Under the pieces are notes generated by a model. That model saw only the letters and a program-made list of their open reading frames with translations. It was not told the origin of the DNA and searched no databases. The translations under genes and the position numbers were made by a program. A stretch of DNA of 57,568 nt from Deltaproteobacteria bacterium (GTDB lineage: Bacteria; Desulfobacterota; Syntrophobacteria; Syntrophobacterales; Thermodesulforhabdaceae): NCBI GenBank assembly GCA_019309115.1, contig JAFDGW010000011.1, forward strand, positions 1 to 57,568, in the 5' to 3' direction. Positions 27,325 through 36,194 of this stretch are shown here, piece after piece (position 1 is the first letter of the stretch; the number at the start of each line of letters is the position of its first letter).

Positions 27325-28170
27325 TTAACCTCCTTCGCTTCCTGTTATTTTTAGGCTCAAATCCACGGCAGGAGCAGAATGAGTAATTGCCCCAGAGCTG
27401 ATAAAATCCACCCCCACCTTTGCAACTTCACGAACATTGCTCAGATTAATCCCCCCTGAGGCTTCACATAAAACTCTCCCCTTGCACAGTGAGACCGCCT
27501 TCTTTAGCTCATCAATGCCAAAATTGTCCAGCAAAACCATATCGGCACCGGCTTCCAGCGCTTCTTCAAGCTCGTCCATACTAGACACTTCAACCTCAAC
27601 CTTGAGCAAATTATGAACCTTTGACCTCGCAAGCTCGACAGCTTTCCTAACCGATCCCACAACTGCTATGTGATTATCCTTTATCAATACGCCGTCAAAC
27701 AAACCAAACCTGTGGTTACTCCCTCCGCCGTGCCGTACAGCTTCCTTTTCCAGAATTCTCCAAAGCGGAGTAGTCTTCCGAGTATCCAACAGACGGCAAT
27801 CTGTGCCTTTCAATTTTTCCACCATAAGTCGGGTGTAAGTAGCTATACCGCAAAATCGCTGCAAAAGATTCAAAAGCACCCGTTCAACCTTGAGTATCGT
27901 CCTAGCCTTTCCAACGTACCTGGCGATGACAGATCCCTTGCTTACCCAGTCGCCGTCTCGAAAAAAAACCTTACAGCCAACCTCTTCACCAATACAGGGA
28001 AAAATGCTTTTTATTATCGTCACCCCGGAAAGCACCAGGTCTTGCTTCGCCAGAATAACGGCCTCACACAGGACATCTTCCCCCACAAGGGCTTCACTGG
28101 TAACATCACCGCAACCGATATCTTCAAGAAGTGCCATTTTCAAAAGGTCACACAATTTGAAATCCAGCAT
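27325..28170 (-). CDS. nadC: Nicotinate-nucleotide pyrophosphorylase (carboxylating), quinolinate phosphoribosyltransferase
   Basis: 281 residues. It begins with the substrate-recruiting domain (MALLEDIGCGDVTSEAL) and has the barrel signatures CGIATYTR, DTRKTTPLWRILEKEAVRHGGG (catalytic Arg/Lys/His), IKDNHI, VEVEVSSMDE, MVLLDNF and EASGGI. It converts quinolinate and PRPP to nicotinate mononucleotide in de novo NAD synthesis. nadA and nadB are not nearby. It sits 6 bases after valS and abuts yajC. Confidence 0.95.
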   Translation of the reverse strand: MLDFKLCDLLKMALLEDIGCGDVTSEALVGEDVLCEAVILAKQDLVLSGVTIIKSIFPCIGEEVGCKVFFRDGDWVSKGSVIARYVGKARTILKVERVLLNLLQRFCGIATYTRLMVEKLKGTDCRLLDTRKTTPLWRILEKEAVRHGGGSNHRFGLFDGVLIKDNHIAVVGSVRKAVELARSKVHNLLKVEVEVSSMDELEEALEAGADMVLLDNFGIDELKKAVSLCKGRVLCEASGGINLSNVREVAKVGVDFISSGAITHSAPAVDLSLKITGSEGG

Positions 28171-28176
28171 GATCTC

Positions 28177-30843
28177 CTATCTGTCAACATAACCGGATAT
28201 TTGCTCGAAATGCTCTCGCAGTTTCTTGAACTTTGCCGTAAGCCTTTCGGCTTTTTCCCTTTCCTTATCTATGATTTCCTTCGGGGCCTTGCTTAGAAAA
28301 TCTTCATTGTGAAGTTTCCTCTTAGAAAGCTCCAGTTCCTTTTCGATTTTCGCCATTTCTTTTTGCAGACGCTTGAGTTCGGCTTCAAAATCCAGAACAC
28401 CTTCCAAAAGCACGTAGGCTTCAATCTTTTCTGTGACAGCACCGGCTGCAACCTCAGGCTTATCCCCTTCAGAAATGGAAACAATCTCAAGACCGTCAAC
28501 CTTTGCAAGATCCCTGATGAGATAGCCGTACTCCATTAACAAATCTCGATCCTCTTCATCATGATAACGGCAGACAACATTTACTTTTGCCGCCGGGGCA
28601 ATATTCATCTCGCCTCGAATGTTCCGTATTCCCGATATTACGTCCTGCAAAAGCTTCATCTGCGCCTCTGCAATGGGATCTTTACGGTTCTCTTCGACCT
28701 GTGGGAACTGAGCCTGCATAATACTTCCCTGAGTCTGAGGAAGTTTCTGCCAGATTTCTTCTGTGACGAAAGGCATGATGGGATGAAGCATAACAAGAAC
28801 CTTTTCCAAAACCCGGGCGGATACTGCCTGAGCCAGCCTTTTCCTGTACTCATCATCGCCGTAAAGATCAGGCTTGATCATTTCCAGGTACCAGTCACAG
28901 TACTCGTGCCAGAAGAACTGATAGAGAACACCAGCGTGCTCGTTAAAATGATAAGATTCTAACGCTTTATCCACTTCCTCAACGACACTCTGAAGTCGGC
29001 TCAAAATCCACCTATGCACAAGGTTTTCAGGCTTTTCCGGCAGGTCCATGAGCGTTTCCGATGTATCTAAATTCATCAAAACCAGTCGCGATGCATTCCA
29101 GATTTTGTTCACAAAATGGCGATATCCCTCAATCCGCTCTTCTGAAAGCCTTATATCACGACCTTGCACGGCAAAGGCAGCCAGCGTAAACCTGAAGGCG
29201 TCAGTTCCGTAATTTTCCATCATCACAAGGGGATCTATGACGTTACCCTTGGATTTACTCATCTTCTGTCCCTGGGCATCCCTCACCAGGGCATGAACAT
29301 AAACATCGTAAAAGGGAACGTCTTTCATGAAATGGATTCCCATCATCATCATGCGGGCAACCCAGAAAAAGAGAATATCAAAGCCTGTTACCAGCACCGA
29401 TGTAGGGTAGAACCTTTTCAGCTCCGGCGTCTCTTCAGGCCAGCCCAGGGTAGTAAAAGGCCAGAGTGCAGAACTGAACCAGGTATCTAGGACATCGGGA
29501 TCCCTGCGTATCTGCGAAGAACCACAGGATTCACAGACATCAGGATCCTTCTCATCTACCGTGATGGCCCCACAGGAATCGCAATACCAGGCGGGAATCC
29601 TGTGGCCCCACCATATCTGCCTGCTTATGCACCAGTCTTCTATGTTTTCAAGCCAGTTAAAATAGTCTTTTTCCCATTTTTCAGGAACAATACGGGTTCT
29701 ACCTCTTCTGACCGCTTCAACTGCCTTTTCTGCTAGCGGCTTCGTTTTCACAAACCACTGCATGGAAATCATGGGTTCAACGGCGCTCTTGCAGCGATAA
29801 CAATGCCCGACCCTGTGCACGTAAGGTTCAATTTTTTCCAGAAAGCCCTTTCGCTCGAGATCTTCTACTATCTTTTGACGACACTCATAGCGGTCAAGGC
29901 CGACGTATTCATCACCAGCGTCGTCGGTCATCTTTCCATCCGGCCCGATGACCTGTACAACTTCCAGTCCGTGCTTCTGGCCAATTTCAAAATCGTTAAA
30001 ATCGTGAGCCGGTGTGATCTTGAGTGCACCGGTTCCGAATTCGCGATCTACATAAGCATCTGCTATAATCGGTATCCTGCGTCCAACAAGGGGAAGAATA
30101 CAGTACTTGCCCACGATATGGCGATATCTCTCGTCTTCCGGGTGAACCGCCACTGCCGTATCGCCGAGCATGGTTTCCGGCCTTGTGGTGGCAACAACAA
30201 CATGACCAGAATTATCCTCCAGTGGATACTTGATGTAGTAAAAAGCTCCTTCACGCTCTTCACCCTCGACTTCAATGTTGGCCAGGGCAGTATGGCATCG
30301 AGGACACCAATTAATCATGCGCTCACCGCGGTAGATAAGACCCTCTCTGTAAAGTCGGACAAAGACCTGCCTGACGGCGCGCGAAAGCCCTTCGTCCATG
30401 GTAAACCGCTGGCGCTCCCAGTCGCACGAAGCACCCAACCTCTTAAGCTGGTTGATGATAATGTTCCCATACTTTTCCTTCCACGTCCATACTCGTTCGA
30501 TGAAAGCTTCACGCCCAAGCTCATGCCTGGTTTTGCCTTCTTTTGCAAGCTCGCGTTCTACAACATTCTGAGTGGCTATGCCTGCGTGGTCTGTACCGGG
30601 CACCCAAAGAACTTCAAAGCCCTTCAATCTTTTATACCTGCAAAGTATATCCTGTAGGGTGTTGTTCAGAGCATGGCCCATGTGAAGTTGGCCGGTTACA
30701 TTTGGTGGCGGAATTACGATGGAAAAGGATGGCTTATCACTGTTTACATCAGCATGAAAAAAGCCCTGTTCTTCCCAGAACGAATACCATTTCGGCTCAA
30801 CTTCCTTAAAATCGTAGGCTTTTGGCAAGTTAACTGACCCCAT
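28177..30843 (-). CDS. valS: Valyl-tRNA synthetase
   Basis: 888 residues, class I. The HIGH motif is PNVTGQLHMGHALN and the KMSKS motif is GQKMSKSKGNVIDP; the editing domain contains TTRPETMLGDTAVAVHP. The zinc-like Cys pattern CDSCGAITVDEKDPDVCESCGS is present. The C-terminal coiled-coil arm (EAELKRLQKEMAKIEKELEL) binds tRNA. A glycine-rich start MGSVNLPKAYDFKEVEPKWY fits the family. It is 3 bases after the acidic-protein gene and 6 bases before nadC. Confidence 0.97.
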   Translation of the reverse strand: MGSVNLPKAYDFKEVEPKWYSFWEEQGFFHADVNSDKPSFSIVIPPPNVTGQLHMGHALNNTLQDILCRYKRLKGFEVLWVPGTDHAGIATQNVVERELAKEGKTRHELGREAFIERVWTWKEKYGNIIINQLKRLGASCDWERQRFTMDEGLSRAVRQVFVRLYREGLIYRGERMINWCPRCHTALANIEVEGEEREGAFYYIKYPLEDNSGHVVVATTRPETMLGDTAVAVHPEDERYRHIVGKYCILPLVGRRIPIIADAYVDREFGTGALKITPAHDFNDFEIGQKHGLEVVQVIGPDGKMTDDAGDEYVGLDRYECRQKIVEDLERKGFLEKIEPYVHRVGHCYRCKSAVEPMISMQWFVKTKPLAEKAVEAVRRGRTRIVPEKWEKDYFNWLENIEDWCISRQIWWGHRIPAWYCDSCGAITVDEKDPDVCESCGSSQIRRDPDVLDTWFSSALWPFTTLGWPEETPELKRFYPTSVLVTGFDILFFWVARMMMMGIHFMKDVPFYDVYVHALVRDAQGQKMSKSKGNVIDPLVMMENYGTDAFRFTLAAFAVQGRDIRLSEERIEGYRHFVNKIWNASRLVLMNLDTSETLMDLPEKPENLVHRWILSRLQSVVEEVDKALESYHFNEHAGVLYQFFWHEYCDWYLEMIKPDLYGDDEYRKRLAQAVSARVLEKVLVMLHPIMPFVTEEIWQKLPQTQGSIMQAQFPQVEENRKDPIAEAQMKLLQDVISGIRNIRGEMNIAPAAKVNVVCRYHDEEDRDLLMEYGYLIRDLAKVDGLEIVSISEGDKPEVAAGAVTEKIEAYVLLEGVLDFEAELKRLQKEMAKIEKELELSKRKLHNEDFLSKAPKEIIDKEREKAERLTAKFKKLREHFEQISGYVDR

Positions 30844-30846
30844 AGG

Positions 30847-31446
30847 TTATGAATTCCCCCTTTCCATTTTGGCTTCAAATTCCTTGCGAAGTGCTTCAAG
30901 TTCATCTCTGACCGTTTTGAGCACAAGTTCCGGCAACCGCTCGTTAACAATTTCTTCTATACGAGCAGCTATTTTTTCCTCCAGATCTGAAACTAGCCTA
31001 TCGACGTCAACTTCCGGCTCCAACTCAGCAGGCCTTTCCTCAGCAATTTCAGTTGAAGATACTTGCTCAATGGCCTCTTCGCGACTCGCTTCTTCAAACA
31101 ATGCATCGATATCATCCTGACTAGACAGAACATCCTTTTCCTCTTCTTCAGACTCTCCAACCTCTGCAGCTTCTTCGGTAACGGTCACACCTTCTGTATC
31201 TACAGCTTCGTCAGACAACCCCAGTTCTGTATCCAGTTTGTCTAGGTCAATATCATCATCAGATAAACTATCACCATCCTTAAAAAGTGACTCGTCCAGA
31301 TCATCCTCTATTTCTATTCCAACCGGCAAGGGCTCAGGTTCTTCCACGATGTCATCTTCTCCCAATTCCAGTATGTCTTCTTCATCAGAAAGTTCTTCCC
31401 GTTCTTCATCCCGTTCCGGTGGTTCGATCTTTTTTTTCTTTACCAT
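30847..31446 (-). CDS. Highly acidic, mostly disordered protein with a C-terminal helical motif
   Basis: 199 residues from ATG 31446 (31461 has no ribosome-binding site). After a basic start (MVKKKKIEPPERDEE) the chain is dominated by Asp, Glu and Ser to about residue 140, including LSSQDDIDALFEEA, which resembles the SQ(D/E)IDALF peptide found at the N-terminus of FliM. The C-terminus is helical: IEEIVNERLPELVLKTVRDELEALRKEF, resembling the C-terminal LP.LVE..VR.EIERV pattern of PopZ/DUF2497 proteins. No signal or membrane segment. It precedes valS in the same operon. I cannot assign a function. Confidence 0.6.
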   Translation of the reverse strand: MVKKKKIEPPERDEEREELSDEEDILELGEDDIVEEPEPLPVGIEIEDDLDESLFKDGDSLSDDDIDLDKLDTELGLSDEAVDTEGVTVTEEAAEVGESEEEEKDVLSSQDDIDALFEEASREEAIEQVSSTEIAEERPAELEPEVDVDRLVSDLEEKIAARIEEIVNERLPELVLKTVRDELEALRKEFEAKMERGNS

Positions 31447-31542
31447 AAACACAACCCCCATATTTTGTACTGAAAATTAGGGTTCCGATACCATGCACCT
31501 GAGTTAGCAGTCAAGAAATAGCAATAGAATTGCATAAAACCA

Positions 31543-31571
31543 TTGCCTTTCGAGGAATGTGGAATTAAAAG
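31543..31571 (+). promoter_or_regulatory. Probable sigma-70 promoter of the SRP RNA gene
   Basis: TTGCCT (31543-31548), a 17-base spacer and TAAAAG (31566-31571) place a start at about 31578-31580, where the paired 5' end of the SRP RNA begins. The region 31447-31579 also must hold the divergent promoter for the acidic-protein/valS operon, which I could not pin down. Confidence 0.45.
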
Positions 31572-31579
31572 GATTGGTA

Positions 31580-31855
31580 CCCGGTCGTGCTAGACGGCGA
31601 GTTAGCGGTGCGCTGTACCCGAAATCCGCTTAGCGGGGTTGAATTCCCTCCCGAGGGCATTGGAGGTGACCTGCACTGCCGTCTGGCCTCCGGACGCACC
31701 GGACACCACGTAACAGACGGGTGTGAACCCCGTCAGGTCCGGAAGGAAGCAGCGGTAAGCACTGCGGTCTGTGTCGTGGTTCACTCTGGTGAGTGTTCGG
31801 AGGTTTTGGGCTTGCAGGCTCCCGTGTTCGACGGAGGGTGCACGGCCGGGCTTTT
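31580..31855 (+). ncRNA. ffs: Signal recognition particle RNA, long form with Alu domain
   Basis: The apical S-domain signature GTCAGGTCCGGAAGGAAGCAGC is at about 31732-31753, with the asymmetric loop that binds Ffh. The 5' part (CGTGCTAGACGGCGAG...AGCGGTGCGCTGTACCCG) and the 3' part pair over a long distance: CCCGGTCGTGC (31580-31590) with GCACGGCCGGG (31840-31850). At about 275 bases it is the long type with an Alu domain, like B. subtilis scRNA, rather than the 114-base 4.5S RNA of E. coli. CTTTTC follows as a short terminator. The RNA scaffolds Ffh-FtsY targeting of membrane proteins. Confidence 0.93.
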
Positions 31856-31890
31856 CAACACCGGTTATTAAGAGAGGGGAATACGGGCGA

Positions 31891-33168
31891 ATGACTCAGC
31901 TTGAAATGGCAAAGCAGGGAATCATTTCTCCAGAAATGAGAAAAGCCGCGGAAGCGGACGGTGTGGATCCCGAATTTCTCAGGCAACAAATTGCCGCAGG
32001 AAAGGCCGTTCTTCCAAAAAACAAGAACCACGAGATAAAAACACTTTATGCTATTGGGGCAGGACTATCTACTAAAGTGAATGCCAATATAGGTAGTAGC
32101 GGGGCTTGTGCATCCGTCGAAAATGAGATTGCTAAGTTAAAGGCGGCCATTAAGGCGGGAACACATTCCGTGATGGACCTGTCAACGGGTGGAGACCTTC
32201 AGGCTATTAGGGAAGCAATCCTGGAGCATTCACCTGTTATGGTCGGTACCGTCCCTGTGTACGGAATCGCAACAAGGTTGCATCGTAAGAGAATACCCCT
32301 GCACAAAATGGACGTCGATGAAATGTTCAAAGATCTAGAAAAACAGTGCTCTGAAGGCATTGACTACATAACCATACATTGCGGCGTAACTCTTGAAACA
32401 CTGAAGCGGCTGGAAAAAAGCGACCGTCTTTTACCGTCGGTGAGCCGCGGTGGATCAATATTGCTTAACTGGATGAAGCATAACGGTAAGGAAAATCCTC
32501 TTTATGCTGAATTCGATACGGTGCTAGAAATAGCTTACAGGTATGACGTCACGTTGAGTCTTGGGGACGGAATGAGGCCAGGGACGGTGTTGGATGCCAC
32601 CGATCGGCCACAAATTGAAGAGCTTGTTCTCCTGGGCGAACTTGCACGGAGGGCGCGAGAGAAAAATGTTCAAGTAATTATTGAAGGTCCTGGGCATGTG
32701 CCTCTCAATCAAATTGAAACAAACGTACTCCTGGAAAAACGACTTTGCGATGGAGCTCCCTTTTACTTACTTGGTCCTTTGCCAACAGATATTGCGCCTG
32801 GATACGATCACATAACGGCGGCAATTGGGGGAGCCATTGCGGCGGCAGCCGGTGCGGATTTTCTTTGTTATGTAACCCCGGCAGAACATCTTTCTCTACC
32901 AAATCCTGACGATGTTTACCAGGGAGTAATAGCCGCCCGCATTGCGGGACATGCTGCTGACATAGTAAAAGGTGTTAAGAACGCCATTGAAAAAGACAGG
33001 CTTATTTCCCAGTACAGACGTGATCTAAACTGGGAGGGCATCCTTTCTATGGCTATCGATCCGGAAGCGGCAAAAAAGCGCCTCAGCCTGGCATACGATA
33101 AGGAAACCTGCACCATGTGCGGCGAACTGTGTGCCGTCAAGCTTTCTAGGCAGTTTGCCAAACGATAG
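31891..33168 (+). CDS. thiC: Phosphomethylpyrimidine synthase ThiC
   Basis: 425 residues, a radical-SAM enzyme that rearranges AIR to HMP phosphate for thiamin. The beginning MTQLEMAKQGIISPEM is typical of the short anaerobe form. Landmarks are VNANIGSS, MDLSTGGDL, TIHCGVT, SRGGSILLNWM, LSLGDGMRPG, IEGPGHVPLNQIE and the C-terminal cluster motif CTMCGELC (CX2CX4C). The frame extends upstream into the SRP RNA, but ATG 31891 is the start supported by the family. No TPP riboswitch is visible in the 35 bases between the RNA and thiC. With thi4 at 16.0 kb both halves of thiamin are covered. Confidence 0.96.
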   Translation: MTQLEMAKQGIISPEMRKAAEADGVDPEFLRQQIAAGKAVLPKNKNHEIKTLYAIGAGLSTKVNANIGSSGACASVENEIAKLKAAIKAGTHSVMDLSTGGDLQAIREAILEHSPVMVGTVPVYGIATRLHRKRIPLHKMDVDEMFKDLEKQCSEGIDYITIHCGVTLETLKRLEKSDRLLPSVSRGGSILLNWMKHNGKENPLYAEFDTVLEIAYRYDVTLSLGDGMRPGTVLDATDRPQIEELVLLGELARRAREKNVQVIIEGPGHVPLNQIETNVLLEKRLCDGAPFYLLGPLPTDIAPGYDHITAAIGGAIAAAAGADFLCYVTPAEHLSLPNPDDVYQGVIAARIAGHAADIVKGVKNAIEKDRLISQYRRDLNWEGILSMAIDPEAAKKRLSLAYDKETCTMCGELCAVKLSRQFAKR

Positions 33169-33215
33169 GACCAACTGCTGTAAGCTTTTGCTCGATAGTA
33201 GACTTTTTCCGGTTG

Positions 33216-34643
33216 TCAGCCCAACTCACTGAGCACATAGCGTGCTCCACGCCCTTTGCCGATACGAACGAGCACTCCCTTTGCGATCATGTCATCCAAC
33301 TCACGCAGGGATTGCCTTGCCGATATTTTGTTTATTTCGGCATAATATTTGTTGGTTATGTAGCCGTGCTCTTTTATGAAGTTCAGCGCCCGTCTTTGAC
33401 GTTCGGACAAAAGTGGCATCTGTTTCCGGTCATTAGTCAAGCTTATTCCAACAGTTTCTGTTTCTTTAAACGGCATTCTAACTTCCGGTGGCAAATCATT
33501 TATGGTTATTTCGCTACCAGAGCAGAGCACGACCGCCCGCTCAATTACGTTTTCCAGCTCCCGAACATTACCAGGCCAATCGTAATCCATGAGACACTTC
33601 AAGGCGTCGCGGGCTATCCTAATATTTTCTATGCCGCTCTCGGTGCCATATTTATCAAGAAAATGCCTGACTAAAAGGGGAATGTCTTCCTTTCGCTCTC
33701 GCAACGGCGGAACGTGCACGTGCACCACATTAAGCCTGTAATAAAGATCTTCCCGAAAACGTCCTTTCTTTATTTCTTCCTTCAAATCTCTATTAGATGC
33801 AGCAATTACTCTGACGTCAACGTGAATTGTATCCGTTCCTCCTACCCTTTCGAACTCCATCTCCTGAAGAATTCTTAGAAGTTTTACCTGCAAATACGGT
33901 GACATCTCGCTAACTTCGTCAAGGAACACAGTGCCTCTGTGGGCTATTTCAAACCGCCCTTTTCTCCTCTGAACCGCCCCTGTAAAAGCCCCTTTCTCAT
34001 GACCGAAAAGTTCACTTTCCAGCAAAGTTTCCGGTATGGCTCCACAGTTTATGGAAACGAAAGCCTTGTCCCGCCTTGGACTGTTGAAGTGGATGGCCCG
34101 GGCTATCAGCTCCTTTCCCGTTCCCGATTCGCCTGTGATAAGCACAGTCGCTTTTGAAGGAGCTATCTTCTCGATAGTGTCGTAAAGTTTCTGCATAACG
34201 GCGCTTTTTCCGATGAGATTCCCAAACTGATAACGTTCTTCCAGGGCCTGGGTGAGCTCCCGATTGCGGCACACCAGCCGGTAATGTTCCAGCGCTTTGC
34301 GGACGACCACAAGAAACTCTTCATTCTCGAATGGCTTGCAGATGTAGTCAAAGGCTCCTTTTTTCATTGCTTCGACAGCTTTTTCAATGGTCCCGTAAGC
34401 GGTCATCATTATTATTGGAACATCGGGTTTTGCTTTATGAAGCTGATCAAGAAAACTCATACCGTCAATGCCGGGCATTTTCATGTCCGTTACTACTACG
34501 TCGAGGTCGGTTTCCATGGCAAGTTTCAGAGCTTCCCGTCCGTTGTCGGCTGTGAAAACTTCGTAACCTTCCTCTTCAAGCAGTTCTTGAAGGATAATCA
34601 GGTAGTTTCGTTCATCGTCAACAACAAGAATGGTTCCTTTCAT
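33216..34643 (-). CDS. Sigma-54-dependent response regulator with a winged-helix output domain
   Basis: 475 residues. Receiver domain 1-120 has Asp9/Asp10, phospho-acceptor Asp53 ([10 protein letters not shown]) and Lys102 (CKPF). The AAA+ domain has Walker A GESGTGKE (about 170-177), GAFTGA (218-223) that contacts sigma-54, and VFLDEVSEM. The usual C-terminal Fis-type helix-turn-helix is missing; residues ~410-475 instead read as a winged helix ([19 protein letters not shown], then [19 protein letters not shown]). It lies 19 bases after its sensor kinase gene, so the two form a two-component system. The signal is unknown. Confidence 0.9.
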   Translation of the reverse strand: MKGTILVVDDERNYLIILQELLEEEGYEVFTADNGREALKLAMETDLDVVVTDMKMPGIDGMSFLDQLHKAKPDVPIIMMTAYGTIEKAVEAMKKGAFDYICKPFENEEFLVVVRKALEHYRLVCRNRELTQALEERYQFGNLIGKSAVMQKLYDTIEKIAPSKATVLITGESGTGKELIARAIHFNSPRRDKAFVSINCGAIPETLLESELFGHEKGAFTGAVQRRKGRFEIAHRGTVFLDEVSEMSPYLQVKLLRILQEMEFERVGGTDTIHVDVRVIAASNRDLKEEIKKGRFREDLYYRLNVVHVHVPPLRERKEDIPLLVRHFLDKYGTESGIENIRIARDALKCLMDYDWPGNVRELENVIERAVVLCSGSEITINDLPPEVRMPFKETETVGISLTNDRKQMPLLSERQRRALNFIKEHGYITNKYYAEINKISARQSLRELDDMIAKGVLVRIGKGRGARYVLSELG

Positions 34644-34662
34644 CCCCCCTTTTCCTCACTAA

Positions 34663-36177
34663 CTAATCTTCTTTCTTCAAAGCGGGTATTCTTACCCTTA
34701 CGACGGTTCCTTTTCCTTCCTCACTTTCAACAAAAATCTCGCCTTCGTGCTCATCTATAATCGTCCTAGCTATGGCAAGGCCAAGTCCGGTGCCGCGTTC
34801 CTTAGTGGTAAAAAAGGGACGAAAGATCTTTTCTTGAACTTCTTTGGGAATTCCAACTCCTGTATCACGAATGGTCACCTCGAGATATCCGGTCCCGTTA
34901 ATTCCAATGTGATCGGTCTTCACGCTCAGTATTCCGCCCTTTTCTTCCATTGCCTGAAAGGCATTGGATATTAGGTTAAAAAAAGCTCGATAAAGCAACA
35001 TCTGGTCGGCCAGCACTATACCACCACGAAGATCTGTCTCCAATCGAATGTTTTTTCCTTCTAGGGCCGACTCGAATGTTTGCAACGCCTTTTTGAGCAC
35101 GTCGGCAACGTCGCATATTGAAAACTCGGGTTCCTTAGGACGAGCAAAATCAAGAAACTCCGTAACAATACCGTTAAGTCGCTCGGCCTCTTCAACAATT
35201 ATCGAAGCAAGTCTGGTGTTTTTTTCATCAGACATACGGTTACGCATCAATTGAGCTGTACTCTTAATGATTCCCAGAGGATTTTTTATCTCGTGAGACA
35301 CAGACGCTATCATCTCACCCAGAGTAGCCAGGTGTTCAGCCCTATGGAGTTTTTCTTCAAGGCGCTTCCGCTCCAAAGCCCGACGTTCGATTATTCTGTC
35401 TGCGCGCTTCGCTATAAGAGACAAAGCAACTACCAACACTCCCACAAAGACTGTAAAACTACCCAGCACGAGCCACTGGAACCTGAAAATGGTTTCATAG
35501 TCGGAAGAAATATCCTGGATGATTTCAAAAACCCCCAGAACTTTTCCCCTTTTCCAGGTCATAGGGCGTTCAACCCACATAGGAATGTAGGTTTTCAGTC
35601 GATGAATTCGGTTCCCCCAAGGCCATTCAAAACCGATAAAAGCTCTCCCGCCTTCGAAAACGGAAACAGTGGCACCTTCGAGGGCCTTTTGAAAAACATC
35701 ACCGAGATGTCCTTTTGTCCCTACCCCCTCCGACTCTGTGCTGTACGTGAGAATTTGTTGCCTGTCGTATATATTAACCTTTTCCACAGAAAAGCCGTGA
35801 ATGGTATTGCGAACAACCCGATCAAGCCTCTTATACTGATTTTTCTTCCTCAAACGAATTTCGCCTTCAGTAATGAGCGTTGGAAGCGTAAACTGATAAA
35901 AAACCTGATGATTCAGGTTTTCCGCTACAAGCGAAGCATACTCCTCACTCTTCCTCAGAACAATGTTCTTCACGCCTCTGGCAATAATGCTCGACATCAC
36001 CACGGTGCTTACCAGCACTACCACAAGGCTGGACACTGACAGGTATTTTACAAGCCTAAAAGGCTTAATAGCTTCAAGCTCTTTTCGTTGTTTTTCAGCC
36101 GCCTTTTTATGCACCGCCGAATCTTCTGTGGGCCGCATCATGACGCGCCCGCCATGGGAGTCATCAGGACACAGCAC
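34663..36177 (-). CDS. Membrane sensor histidine kinase
   Basis: 504 residues. Two membrane helices (about 45-65 and 230-255) bracket a periplasmic domain of about 165 residues. The H-box is ASVSHEIKNPLGIIKST, the N-box LISNAFQAMEEKG, G-boxes DTGVGIPKEVQEKIF and GTGLGLAIARTII: an NtrB-class kinase. It is encoded before the sigma-54 response regulator and is presumably its partner. GTG 36177 has AAGGA 7 bases upstream; ATG 36141 is a shorter alternative. pgi ends 18 bases upstream. Confidence 0.9.
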   Translation of the reverse strand: MLCPDDSHGGRVMMRPTEDSAVHKKAAEKQRKELEAIKPFRLVKYLSVSSLVVVLVSTVVMSSIIARGVKNIVLRKSEEYASLVAENLNHQVFYQFTLPTLITEGEIRLRKKNQYKRLDRVVRNTIHGFSVEKVNIYDRQQILTYSTESEGVGTKGHLGDVFQKALEGATVSVFEGGRAFIGFEWPWGNRIHRLKTYIPMWVERPMTWKRGKVLGVFEIIQDISSDYETIFRFQWLVLGSFTVFVGVLVVALSLIAKRADRIIERRALERKRLEEKLHRAEHLATLGEMIASVSHEIKNPLGIIKSTAQLMRNRMSDEKNTRLASIIVEEAERLNGIVTEFLDFARPKEPEFSICDVADVLKKALQTFESALEGKNIRLETDLRGGIVLADQMLLYRAFFNLISNAFQAMEEKGGILSVKTDHIGINGTGYLEVTIRDTGVGIPKEVQEKIFRPFFTTKERGTGLGLAIARTIIDEHEGEIFVESEEGKGTVVRVRIPALKKED

Positions 36178-36194
36178 GCTGCATCCTTACTAGA

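Noticed and set aside
31771-31890. Upstream extension of the thiC frame to 31771
   Set aside because: The extension lies inside the SRP RNA 3' half and its peptide has no thiC similarity; ATG 31891 fits the family.
31856-31890. TPP riboswitch before thiC
   Set aside because: Only 35 bases separate the SRP RNA end from thiC, and no THI-box signature is seen there.
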